From NCBI GenBank assembly GCA_002778645.1, contig PFAQ01000007.1, positions 1 through 24,822 of the forward strand: a stretch of 24,822 nt of DNA, read 5' to 3'. The notes under the pieces were generated by a model. It saw nothing but the letters and a program-made list of their open reading frames with translations, was not told the DNA's origin and searched no databases. How positions within the stretch are numbered: position 1 is the stretch's first letter; each line of letters begins with the position of its first letter. The position numbers and the translations under genes were made by a program. The DNA is from Candidatus Falkowbacteria bacterium CG10_big_fil_rev_8_21_14_0_10_39_9. GTDB lineage: Bacteria > Patescibacteriota > Patescibacteriia > Patescibacteriales > UBA12465. Positions 6,298 through 12,984 of the stretch are shown piece after piece.

Positions 6298-6486
6298 TTA
6301 GAGCTGTTTCAAAAGCTCATTTTGGCCGTCAGACAAACACGGCCAAAATGAGCTTTCGTTTGAAGACAATCTGACTAAATTTAAAATCCGCACCGCTTTA
6401 GCTAAGGCGGTTTTGTCGCTTAGCTCTTCACCGTAATTTTTGAAGTAGAGCTCTTTAAATTTGTTTAGACTGTCATGATTAATCAT
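6298..6486 (-). CDS. Small 62-residue element protein, unknown function
   Basis: The protein begins MINHDSLNKFKELYFKNYGEELSDKTALAKAVRILNLVRL. This helical pattern (xxFKxLYxKxYGxxLSDxxALxxAxxLLNLxR) looks like small proteins I associate from memory with mobile elements of this bacterial group; I know no function. The last 20 or so residues are encoded inside a perfect 18-bp inverted repeat (6312-6356) and look unlike the rest, so the original C-terminus may have been replaced when the palindrome arose or was inserted. The gene lies between rep and the 319-residue gene, all on the minus strand. Start ATG 6486 has no Shine-Dalgarno. Confidence 0.6.
   Translation of the reverse strand: MINHDSLNKFKELYFKNYGEELSDKTALAKAVRILNLVRLSSNESSFWPCLSDGQNELLKQL
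6312..6356. repeat. Perfect 18-bp inverted repeat, 9-base loop
   Basis: AAAGCTCATTTTGGCCGT (6312-6329) and ACGGCCAAAATGAGCTTT (6339-6356) are exact reverse complements separated by 9 bp. It overlaps the 3' end of the 62-residue gene. On the minus strand it ends in GAGCTTTTG, so it could act as a terminator. The stem is unusually long and perfect for that, and it lies only 43 bp from the palindrome at 6172-6268. A single-strand origin of the rolling-circle element is another possibility. Confidence 0.7.
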
Positions 6487-6558
6487 GAGTCTATTTTAGG
6501 CGAAAAAGGACATCGCAAAAATTGGTTTTTTTATGGAGTTTCTATGGATTTGGGTAAC

Positions 6559-6581
6559 AAAAAAACAGCCCATTCGGACTG
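6559..6581 (-). terminator. Terminator downstream of the 319-residue gene
   Basis: On the minus strand CAGTCC-GAAT-GGGCTG (6581 down to 6566) forms a 6-bp hairpin with one G-U, followed by seven T. It lies about 40 bp after the stop of the gene at 6622-7581 and separates its transcript from the 62-residue gene and rep. Confidence 0.7.
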
Positions 6582-6621
6582 CTTATACTAAAACTTATTA
6601 ACACCCATGAGAGGCTCTATT

Positions 6622-7581
6622 CTAAATTTCCATTTTCCATTGGTAGCGGTTTACTTCTTTAGGATTATTTTTATCCTTTAATTTTATGAGGCTTTTTAAA
6701 TCCTTAATTTCGTCCTTTACTCTTTTATTGATATTATCAATGCTTTGGCGAAAACTGATAGAGTCTATTTTTATATTCAAATCGTTAGCCTTTAAATACT
6801 CGTTAAAATCGTGATAGGTTTGATATTCATTATTATTAATTTTACTGAGCATATAGAAAAAATGAAAAACTATAGAGCGTTTGCCTTTAAATTCCATTTC
6901 TTTGCCGTTGAATTTGAACCACGCCAATTTATTAGCTAAATCGTAGTCATACTTTATAGCGAGGTTGGTTCCTGGGGTTGCTTTGATTTCTGCGGGCTTT
7001 CCAATTATTTCTGGCTGTTTAAATTCTTTAATTTTCTCAGCCTTTTTAGCCTCTCTTATTCCCTTAATTTTTTGAGCCTGCCGGTCAACCTCTATTAAAG
7101 ATAATAATTCATTATAAACAATTCTGACCCAACCATAATATTTACTCCGGTGAGTCCAGAGATAGCCTTTATTGGCGAATCTGATGCCGTCCCTGACATT
7201 CTCTAATTGTTTAACTATTTTTAATCTGTTCTCATGGGTATCTGTTTTGGTCGGGGTTCTGTCTAAATCTTTTATGCCAAGATAGACGGCATAGAGATTG
7301 AAAAATGAGATTAATATATTGGGCATTTTTCTTCCTCTAAAAACATTGTTCATATCGTCAATAGCTCGACCCCGCTGGATTAATAGATTTTTAGGGCTAC
7401 ATGATTTAAAAACACCAAGGCCATAAATTAGCCCCCGCAAATATTCGTCTTTTTCTATAAAATCAATATAATCGTGAATGGCTACAAAAAAAGGAAAGGC
7501 AATCTGATTTTTGGGTATGCCAAAAACGGCCTTAAATTTATGCTCTAATTTTAGTTTGAGTTTATCGAGATTATTAGTCAT
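6622..7581 (-). CDS. 319-residue element protein, possible winged-helix C-terminus
   Basis: I do not recognise a named family. The N-terminal 170 residues are predicted helical, with aromatic and basic clusters (for example FPFFVAIHDYIDFIEKDEYLRGLIYGLG). Residues about 175-205 form a charged Lys/Glu linker. The C-terminal region (about 225-319), with FKGKRSIVFHFFYMLSK, a YHDFNEYLKAN strand and SFRQSIDNINKRVKDEIKDL, has the helix-helix-strand pattern of a winged-helix DNA-binding domain. A role in regulation or copy control of the element is therefore possible but not shown. A TATAAT-like box (minus strand, 7593-7588) lies only 7 bases from the ATG, so the transcript may be nearly leaderless. 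It ends with TAG and a terminator of its own. Confidence 0.65.
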   Translation of the reverse strand: MTNNLDKLKLKLEHKFKAVFGIPKNQIAFPFFVAIHDYIDFIEKDEYLRGLIYGLGVFKSCSPKNLLIQRGRAIDDMNNVFRGRKMPNILISFFNLYAVYLGIKDLDRTPTKTDTHENRLKIVKQLENVRDGIRFANKGYLWTHRSKYYGWVRIVYNELLSLIEVDRQAQKIKGIREAKKAEKIKEFKQPEIIGKPAEIKATPGTNLAIKYDYDLANKLAWFKFNGKEMEFKGKRSIVFHFFYMLSKINNNEYQTYHDFNEYLKANDLNIKIDSISFRQSIDNINKRVKDEIKDLKSLIKLKDKNNPKEVNRYQWKMEI

Positions 7582-7821
7582 AAAGGGATTATAGCATTTT
7601 TAATAATATCCTGCTACTATATAAAAGTGCCAGTTTTGCTGGTCTTTAGGCTTAATTTCAGGCTGAGCTTGACACATTTCTATATATGTGATATAATTAG
7701 TAGTATCGAAAATGTGGCTCATTAAAAAAATAAGGTTAATTGGGTTAATTATCAAATCAGTCTGCTTTTAGGCTGGTTTGTAGTTAATCTAATATTTTAA
7801 ACCTTAAAAATTATATAAATC
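7582..7821. promoter_or_regulatory. Divergent regulatory region with consensus promoter and structured leader
   Basis: TTGACA (7669-7674), a 17-bp spacer and TATAAT (7692-7697), with an added TG before the -10 (TGATATAAT), make a near-perfect sigma-70 promoter directed rightward. The leader of about 118 nt contains AAATCAGTC (7754-7762) pairing with GGCTGGTTT (7771-7779). Two of these pairs are G-U, so the hairpin forms only in the rightward RNA. CCAG-TTTTG-CTGG (7630-7642) lies upstream and could be an operator. The gene served is the lipoprotein at 7822. Confidence 0.75.
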
Positions 7822-8526
7822 ATGAGAAATTTACTGAAATTTTCCGTTGTATCTTTAATGATACTTATGTTGGCAGTTGGTTGCAAAAAAGACGAACCGA
7901 TTAAGCCAAATGTTCCATCAAATCCTACGGTGCAAATACAGGCACATGAAAATGACCTTTTCTATTTTGAAGGCAGTAATGCGCTTATGTCAGATTATCA
8001 AATGGTGTATTATTATAAGAACGGAAAATTTAATGATCCGACTTATAATAAAGGCAGTTTTCCGGCTCAAAGTTTTACTCTTATAAATGATTCAACTTTA
8101 CAGGTGCACATCAAAAGCCTTTACACTGGCGCAGAAACCGACATTATCGCTCACAAAGTTCCGCTGAAATACAATAATTATGGTATTGCCGGCTGGACAG
8201 ACGATTTGGATAATGTTTATTGCGTTTTTAACGGATTATATCGTTGCCCTGATAAAAGGTTTATTTATACCTTTGACTGTGAAAAAAGCACCATATCAAT
8301 TTATTTTCTGGACACTCATGTGTTAATGACTAAAAATTACACATTCCATACTGCCACTGACGGAACAGGAGACCAAGAAATTTTAATTGATAACATCAAC
8401 GGCGACCGCTGGTATTTACAGCACAATCTTGTATCCCCTCACAGCTTCAATTGTCCTGGCTTAAGAATTGAAAGTTATACCACAACTTTCATTGGCATGA
8501 GACCGGTTGACGACAAAAAGCAGTAA
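7822..8526 (+). CDS. Lipoprotein of unknown function, Bacteroidetes-like lipobox
   Basis: The 234-residue protein has a signal peptide (residues 1-20) and a lipobox LAVGC with the lipidated cysteine at 21. KKDEP follows, then a Pro-rich linker. The mature part is predicted beta-rich (YYYKNGKFNDPTY, STLQVHIKSLY), with several cysteines (about residues 133, 140, 151 and 214) that could form disulphides. No domain is recognised. The C-K-K-D-E start of the mature lipoprotein is common in Bacteroidetes, where it resembles a surface-export signal; here it may reflect transfer from that phylum, but this is inference. Its promoter is an ordinary sigma-70 type, not the Bacteroidetes type. It converges on the next lipoprotein gene, with which it shares a terminator. 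Confidence 0.75.
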   Translation: MRNLLKFSVVSLMILMLAVGCKKDEPIKPNVPSNPTVQIQAHENDLFYFEGSNALMSDYQMVYYYKNGKFNDPTYNKGSFPAQSFTLINDSTLQVHIKSLYTGAETDIIAHKVPLKYNNYGIAGWTDDLDNVYCVFNGLYRCPDKRFIYTFDCEKSTISIYFLDTHVLMTKNYTFHTATDGTGDQEILIDNINGDRWYLQHNLVSPHSFNCPGLRIESYTTTFIGMRPVDDKKQ

Positions 8527-8549
8527 AAACTCTTAAAGAATATCAAAAA

Positions 8550-8579
8550 AGCCATCGAAAAAATCGGTGGCTCTTTTTT
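8550..8579. terminator. Bidirectional terminator between convergent lipoprotein genes
   Basis: AGCCATCGA (8550-8558) pairs with TCGGTGGCT (8564-8572), with one G-U and a 5-base loop, and is followed by CTTTTTT (8573-8579). On the other strand the same hairpin is followed by GGCTTTTTTG, so it can stop transcription from both sides. Confidence 0.85.
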
Positions 8580-8595
8580 AATTCAAAGGTTTAAA

Positions 8596-9198
8596 TTACT
8601 TTAAAAATTTAAAGGTAGTTATAATTTTTTTAAGCGTCAATTCGGCCGTTGTCGCTGAGCTGGTGTATATACTATAATTCGCTAATATTACATTTTTGTC
8701 CTTAACTAAATATATTACTGGTTCAGGTCCTGCTGGGGTAGTATTAAGATAATAATAAGATGTATAATTTTCATTAACTAATTTTTCATACTGGCCACTT
8801 TCAAGAGAGCTAATTTTAATATATTTATCATTGGTAAATTGAATATTTTCCCTATTAAGTTCACTACCTTTTTTAATAATACTAACGCCAGAGCATTTAT
8901 TATCTACCCACAAATTCCAATCAGAGGGATATTTAAAACTAAAACAATCATTTTTATATTCTTGCCAACCGCTATAATCAATTTGTGCTGGCTCGGTGCT
9001 AGTGCTAATTTTTACTGGTTCAGTGTTGGTATTTTGTTTTAATTCATTTATTTGGTCTTGTAATTTTGTGATTTCCGAACCATTTTTTTCTTTTTCTTGC
9101 TGAATTAATTGATTAACTTGCTCATCGGAATATTTATTAGCACACCCCGACAGCATTAATGCCAAAAATAATATTGGCAAAATGATAAGTTTTTTCAT
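8596..9198 (-). CDS. Lipoprotein with coiled coil and PsbP-like domain
   Basis: The 200-residue protein has a signal peptide and lipobox LSGC, with the lipidated cysteine at 19. Residues about 24-58 form a Gln/Glu/Lys-rich coiled coil (VNQLIQQEKEKNGSEITKLQ), followed by a Thr/Pro-rich linker. The C-terminal domain begins WQEYKNDCFSFKYPSDW (about 77-93) and ends in TLKKIITTFKFLK. That is the pattern of small PsbP/MOG1-like extracytoplasmic domains found in many lipoproteins (FSFKYPSDW near the start, ..ILSTFKF at the end). Two cysteines (Cys86 and Cys103) flank the first strands. The function is unknown. A promoter on the minus strand lies at 9228-9256. Start ATG 9198 has no Shine-Dalgarno. 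Confidence 0.75.
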   Translation of the reverse strand: MKKLIILPILFLALMLSGCANKYSDEQVNQLIQQEKEKNGSEITKLQDQINELKQNTNTEPVKISTSTEPAQIDYSGWQEYKNDCFSFKYPSDWNLWVDNKCSGVSIIKKGSELNRENIQFTNDKYIKISSLESGQYEKLVNENYTSYYYLNTTPAGPEPVIYLVKDKNVILANYSIYTSSATTAELTLKKIITTFKFLK

Positions 9199-9227
9199 AA
9201 TTTTTAATTTTTTTATAAGATATTCTT

Positions 9228-9256
9228 AATATACTACAAAATAGATAAAAAATCAA
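9228..9256 (-). promoter_or_regulatory. Predicted promoter of the 8596-9198 lipoprotein gene
   Basis: On the minus strand TTGATT (9256-9251) and TATATT (9233-9228) are separated by 17 bp. Transcription would start near 9221. It is back to back with the infC promoter. Confidence 0.55.
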
Positions 9257-9270
9257 TAAAATTTCTATTT

Positions 9271-9299
9271 TTGACTTTTTCCAAAATTGCCCCTATAAT
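9271..9299 (+). promoter_or_regulatory. Promoter of the infC-rpmI-rplT operon
   Basis: TTGACT (9271-9276) and TATAAT (9294-9299) are separated by 17 bp. The transcript would have a leader of about 107 nt before the infC ATG. In the leader AAACCGC (9314-9320) faces GCGGGTTT (9356-9363), and GAGCT-TAG-AGCTC (9374-9386) forms a small hairpin. In other bacteria this operon is controlled by L20 or through the infC start. Whether this leader does so is not visible. Confidence 0.75.
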
Positions 9300-9412
9300 T
9301 AAAGTATTATCAAAACCGCCTCTCTTACCTCTTCGATTAATTTATCCAAATAAAAGCGGGTTTGACTACGATAGAGCTTAGAGCTCATCTTTTATTATTA
9401 ATTATCCAAAAA

Positions 9413-9970
9413 ATGCGCCGAAATTATCAAAAAGCCCGACCGAAGATTGGTGACAAGCCGTTTAAATCCAATGAGCATATTATTGCCTCTGAGGTTTTTT
9501 TGATTGATGAAACTGGCGAAAACATTGGTCGCGTGTCTCTGCAGGAAGCGCTGGATAGGGCTCGGGAGTCCGAATTAGACTTGGTTGAGGTTAACCCGAA
9601 AGCTAATCCACCGGTCGCTAAATTAGTGAATTTAGGTCAATTTAAATACGAAAGAGAGAAAAAGCTCCATAAACAGAAGATTTTACAGAAAAAAGTGGAA
9701 ACTAAGGTGGTTAAACTGACTTTTAGAATTAGTCCTCATGACCGGGATGTGCGTTTGGGATTGGCCGAAAAGTTCTTATCTAAGAATGACAAAGTCAAAA
9801 TAGAGATATTTTTACGGGGCCGAGAACGGCAACATTTTGACCGGGCCCGTGAATTAATGCTGGAATTCATTAATGCTTTGAAAAGTAAGCCAGAACTGGT
9901 GATTGAAGAAGATCAATCCTTGACAAAAGCCCCTTCAGGGTTTAGTATAATATTAGCCAATAAAAAGTAA
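9413..9970 (+). CDS. infC: Translation initiation factor IF-3
   Basis: IF3 binds the 30S subunit, keeps it apart from 50S and checks the initiator tRNA. I start it at ATG 9413, giving 185 residues; the frame is open upstream to TTG 9362, but those 17 residues do not match the family, whose start lies just before the KPFKSNEHI-like strand. The N-domain (about residues 10-80, with VFLIDETGENIGRVSLQEAL) is followed by a Lys-rich linker helix (FKYEREKKLHKQKI). The C-domain has KLTFRISPHDRDVRLGLAEKFL and the highly conserved FLRGRERQH. Length is standard. It heads the operon with rpmI and rplT. The start is ordinary AUG, not the AUU used for autoregulation in E. coli. No Shine-Dalgarno is present. 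Confidence 0.96.
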   Translation: MRRNYQKARPKIGDKPFKSNEHIIASEVFLIDETGENIGRVSLQEALDRARESELDLVEVNPKANPPVAKLVNLGQFKYEREKKLHKQKILQKKVETKVVKLTFRISPHDRDVRLGLAEKFLSKNDKVKIEIFLRGRERQHFDRARELMLEFINALKSKPELVIEEDQSLTKAPSGFSIILANKK

Positions 9971-9983
9971 TTAGGGCTAAATT

Positions 9984-10003
9984 CAGGTTTTAACCTGTTT
10001 TTT
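9984..10003 (+). terminator. Weak hairpin with T run between infC and rpmI
   Basis: CAGGTT (9984-9989) pairs with AACCTG (9992-9997), followed by six T. The loop is very short and the stem only 5-6 bp, so it may lower readthrough rather than stop transcription. It would make infC and the L35/L20 part unequal in amount. Confidence 0.45.
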
Positions 10004-10031
10004 ATTATCACTTAAGAAATATATTAAAGAT

Positions 10032-10229
10032 ATGCCGAAAATAAAAACTCATAAAGCTACCAGCAAACGTTTTTGTCTCACCGGTAAAGGTAAAATTAAA
10101 CAACGTCAAACTGGTCAGGATCATTTTAATGCGAGAAACACCGGTAATGAAACTCGAAGTAAGCGTCGTGATAACCTTACTACCGAGACTTTAAACAAGA
10201 CTATTAAACAATTAATTCCATATAACTAG
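10032..10229 (+). CDS. rpmI: 50S ribosomal protein L35
   Basis: L35 is a small basic protein of the large subunit. The 65-residue protein begins MPKIKTHKATSKRFCLTGKGKIK, which matches the family's MPKxKTHKxxxKRFxxTGxGKxK pattern, and has normal length. It lies between infC and rplT, the conserved bacterial order. It stops at TAG. Downstream AGTTC...GAGCT plus a T run (10228-10252) and an AT-only hairpin (10250-10270) lie before rplT. Confidence 0.96.
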   Translation: MPKIKTHKATSKRFCLTGKGKIKQRQTGQDHFNARNTGNETRSKRRDNLTTETLNKTIKQLIPYN

Positions 10230-10303
10230 TTCAAAGTTTGGAGCTCTTTTTTATTTATTTTATAAATAAAAGGATTAGCTTATAACTGCTGAATACACTT
10301 TTT

Positions 10304-10651
10304 ATGCCTAGAGTAAAACGCGGTACTTCCCATGTTAAAAAAAGAAGAACGTTACATAAAGCGACCAAGGGATATAAATGGGGTCGTAAGAATTTAATTA
10401 AAATGGCTAAAACCGCTCGAACTAAAGCGGGGGCTCATGCTTATACTGATCGCCGTAAGAAAAAACGTACGATGCGAGCTTTATGGTTGATTAAGATTAA
10501 TGCCTTTGTGCGTGAACACGAAATGTCTTACTCTAAATTTATTGCTGGCCTCAAAACTAACAACATTGAAATTGACCGTAAGGTTTTAGCAGAGTTAGCC
10601 GTTTCTAATCCAGAAGTTTTAGCTAAGATTATCGAAAAGATTAAGAAATAA
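10304..10651 (+). CDS. rplT: 50S ribosomal protein L20
   Basis: L20 is needed early in 50S assembly and binds 23S rRNA. In many bacteria it also represses its own operon by binding a leader that mimics this site. The 115-residue protein begins MPRVKRGTSHVKKRRTLHKATKGYKWGRKN, then has the KRTMRALWLIKINAFVREHEMSYSKFIAGL region that defines the family. Length is standard. The ATG at 10304 follows a T-rich stretch without a Shine-Dalgarno. secG follows after 5 bp, so the operon continues into the secretion gene. Confidence 0.97.
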   Translation: MPRVKRGTSHVKKRRTLHKATKGYKWGRKNLIKMAKTARTKAGAHAYTDRRKKKRTMRALWLIKINAFVREHEMSYSKFIAGLKTNNIEIDRKVLAELAVSNPEVLAKIIEKIKK

Positions 10652-10656
10652 TTATT

Positions 10657-10872
10657 ATGATTCACTGGTTAAAAATTGCCCAATTTGCTCTCGGCCTACT
10701 TTTGATCTTGGCCATTCTCCTACAAAACCGTGGGGCCAGTTTAGGTGGCGTCTTTGGTGGCTCCGGTGGTGTTTATTTAGCCAAGCGGGGATTAGAAAAA
10801 AAATTATTTATTGCTACAATAGTAATCGCTATCTTTTTCTTCATTACCTCTTTATCGATTATTATCTTTTAA
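10657..10872 (+). CDS. secG: Protein translocase subunit SecG
   Basis: SecG is the small auxiliary subunit of the SecYEG channel. The 71-residue protein has two membrane helices (about residues 5-23 and 49-71). Between them is the conserved cytoplasmic Gly-rich loop LLQNRGASLGGVFGGSGGVY. Length is normal for the short Gram-positive-like form. It begins 5 bp after rplT and is followed 16 bp later by the peptide-binding protein gene. Confidence 0.93.
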   Translation: MIHWLKIAQFALGLLLILAILLQNRGASLGGVFGGSGGVYLAKRGLEKKLFIATIVIAIFFFITSLSIIIF

Positions 10873-10888
10873 GTTTCAAATACTCTTT

Positions 10889-12883
10889 GTGAATTCTCAC
10901 AACAAGAAAATTTCCGGATTTTTTCAGGTGGCTAAATTAAAATTAGTTAGTATTTTTGGCAACTGGAAAAAACTTAAAAAAAATAACTATAACCAACAAC
11001 GGCGATCAGAGCAAATGGATCGTCAGTTGGTTTATTCTTTATCTCCAAAAAAAATTCCTAACTCTAATCAGTTAAAACATTTACAGAAAATTTTAGGACC
11101 AAAAGAAAAAATCTGGCTGAGGGTTGCTGGATTAATCTTGGTGGCTAGCTTATTATTTTTGGGAGTTAAGTTCTACCGCGATCATTTAGAATTGTCTCCT
11201 ATGTCAGGCGGCTCTTATAGTGAAGGTTTAGTTGGTACTCCTAAGCATATTAATCCTTTATATAATTTTAACCAGGATGTTGATAGCGATATTAGCACTT
11301 TAGTGTTTTCGGGGTTATTTAAGCATGATGATAACGGGAAATTAATCGCTGATTTAGCTGATAAATGGGAAATAGGAGAGGATTCCAAATCGTATTCGAT
11401 TACCTTAAAAGATAATGTTAAGTTTCATAACGGTGATAAACTTTTAGCTGATGATGTGGTCTTTACTTTTGAGGCTATGAAAAATCCAGATTATAATTCA
11501 CCTTGGCATCAGATGTTCTTAGGCGCTGAAGTTGAAAAGGTGGATGATCGCACTGTTAAGTTTTCATTAGGTGAGCCCTATGCGCCCTTTTTGGAACTTT
11601 TGACTTTTGGTATTTTACCGCAAAATTTGTGGACAGCAATTGATCCGGCTACAGCTGATTTAGCTGACTTTAATTTGAAACCGGTTGGCTCTGGCCCTTA
11701 TAAGTTTAAATCTTTAGTAAAAAATAAAACGGGAGAAATTAAAGAGTATGAACTCGAATCTAATGATGATTATTTTCAAAGAAAACCGTATATCGGTAAG
11801 ATCACTTTTAAATTTTATCCTAACACTCAAGAGGCGGTTGATGCCTTGAATAATAATGCGGTTGATGGTTTGAGCTATTTGCCTCATCAAAATCAGACTG
11901 ATGTTTTGGCTAAAAATTCCATGAATTTTTATAAGCTCAAAATGTCACGCTTGACTGCTTTATTTTTCAACCAGAAGGCTAACCTATATTTGAGCGATTT
12001 AAATATTAAAACTGCCTTGGCTTTAGCTTTGGACAAGTCGCGGATTGTGAGTGATATTTTAAATGGCGATGCCCAAGTGATTGACGGTCCGATTTTGCCT
12101 AGCAGCTTTGTTTATAATCAGGACTTGAAAAAGTATGATTATAATTTGGCGGCTGCCGCAAAATTGTTAGATGATTCGGGTTGGCAAAAAGTAACTTTAA
12201 ATGCCGAAGAAGCTCAGCGCGCTAGCAGTATTAGTGCCGAGGAAGCAGCCAAGGATACTAATTTGTCTTTATCGCGCGATATTGCCGCTTATGCTAGCTC
12301 TAGTGGGCTAGAAGTGGCCGGTAATTGGAGGGTTAAAACTCCTAAGGCCAAAGGTTCAGTTCGGCAGTATTTATATGTTTCTTTGACCATTGTCGACTCT
12401 GCTAGCAATCTAAAAGTAGCTGAAGAAATTAAAAATCTTTGGGCCGACCTGGGAGTTAAAGCCGATATTAAATCAGTTCCAGTCGATAGGGTTGAAAAAG
12501 ATGTTATTAAACCACGTAATTTTGAAATTTTATTATTTAGTCAGGCTCTAGGTTCTGATCCTGATGCTTATCCTTTCTGGCATTCATCTCAGGCGGGAGA
12601 AGGCGGGTCAAACTTAGCTGACTATCGCAACAAGGATGTTGACGCTTTACTAGAAAGTGCTCGTCTGACAACTGACCAAAATCAAAGAATTGCCAAGTAT
12701 AAAAAATTCCAGGAGATAATTACGACGGAGTTGCCCGCTATCTTTTTATATTCATCCTATTATAACTATCCTCAAAACAAACAAATCAAAGGTTTCAATA
12801 AACAAGTTATTACTGACTCGGCCGATCGCTTTTCCGGCATCGCTGATTGGTATGAAAAGACTAAGAAAAAGCTGAAATGGTAG
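10889..12883 (+). CDS. Membrane-anchored peptide ABC-type substrate-binding protein (SBP_bac_5)
   Basis: This family binds peptides or other ligands outside the membrane for an ABC importer. The 664-residue frame starts with GTG 10889; ATG 11015 (residue 43) is an alternative start. An N-terminal basic cytoplasmic part is followed by one membrane helix (about residues 75-95), then the SBP_bac_5 fold: GGSYSEGLVGTPKHINPLYN, LVFSGLFKHDDNGKLIADLADKWE, SITLKDNVKFHNGDKLLADDVVFTFE, and near the end GSDPDAYPFWHSSQAGEGGSNLADYRN. The anchor is an uncleaved helix rather than a lipobox. No permease or ATPase gene is nearby, so the transporter partner is unknown. Such stand-alone copies after secG seem typical of this bacterial group. 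It stops with TAG. Confidence 0.88.
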   Translation: MNSHNKKISGFFQVAKLKLVSIFGNWKKLKKNNYNQQRRSEQMDRQLVYSLSPKKIPNSNQLKHLQKILGPKEKIWLRVAGLILVASLLFLGVKFYRDHLELSPMSGGSYSEGLVGTPKHINPLYNFNQDVDSDISTLVFSGLFKHDDNGKLIADLADKWEIGEDSKSYSITLKDNVKFHNGDKLLADDVVFTFEAMKNPDYNSPWHQMFLGAEVEKVDDRTVKFSLGEPYAPFLELLTFGILPQNLWTAIDPATADLADFNLKPVGSGPYKFKSLVKNKTGEIKEYELESNDDYFQRKPYIGKITFKFYPNTQEAVDALNNNAVDGLSYLPHQNQTDVLAKNSMNFYKLKMSRLTALFFNQKANLYLSDLNIKTALALALDKSRIVSDILNGDAQVIDGPILPSSFVYNQDLKKYDYNLAAAAKLLDDSGWQKVTLNAEEAQRASSISAEEAAKDTNLSLSRDIAAYASSSGLEVAGNWRVKTPKAKGSVRQYLYVSLTIVDSASNLKVAEEIKNLWADLGVKADIKSVPVDRVEKDVIKPRNFEILLFSQALGSDPDAYPFWHSSQAGEGGSNLADYRNKDVDALLESARLTTDQNQRIAKYKKFQEIITTELPAIFLYSSYYNYPQNKQIKGFNKQVITDSADRFSGIADWYEKTKKKLKW

Positions 12884-12932
12884 CTTCTAATTTAACCATT
12901 ATATCTCTTTAATTATAAAAATTGTTTCACTC

Positions 12933-12960
12933 CCGAATAAATTAAAATATTTTTATTCGG
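12933..12960 (+). other. Hairpin in the RNase J leader
   Basis: CCGAATAAA (12933-12941) pairs perfectly with TTTATTCGG (12952-12960) around a 10-base loop. No T run follows, so it is probably not a terminator. It lies 24 bp before the RNase J start codon and could be a processing or regulatory element. Confidence 0.5.
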
Positions 12961-12984
12961 CTTTAAGCAATTTCTCTTAAACGC

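Noticed and set aside
7766..7780. A 15-base stretch exactly complementary to tmRNA 2790-2804, within the lipoprotein leader; possible antisense control of tmRNA.
   Set aside because: In a window this size about one exact 15-base match is expected by chance, and it is explained by the local hairpin. No other support.
9362..9412. In-frame upstream extension of infC from TTG.
   Set aside because: The 17 added residues do not resemble IF3, and ATG 9413 fits the family start.
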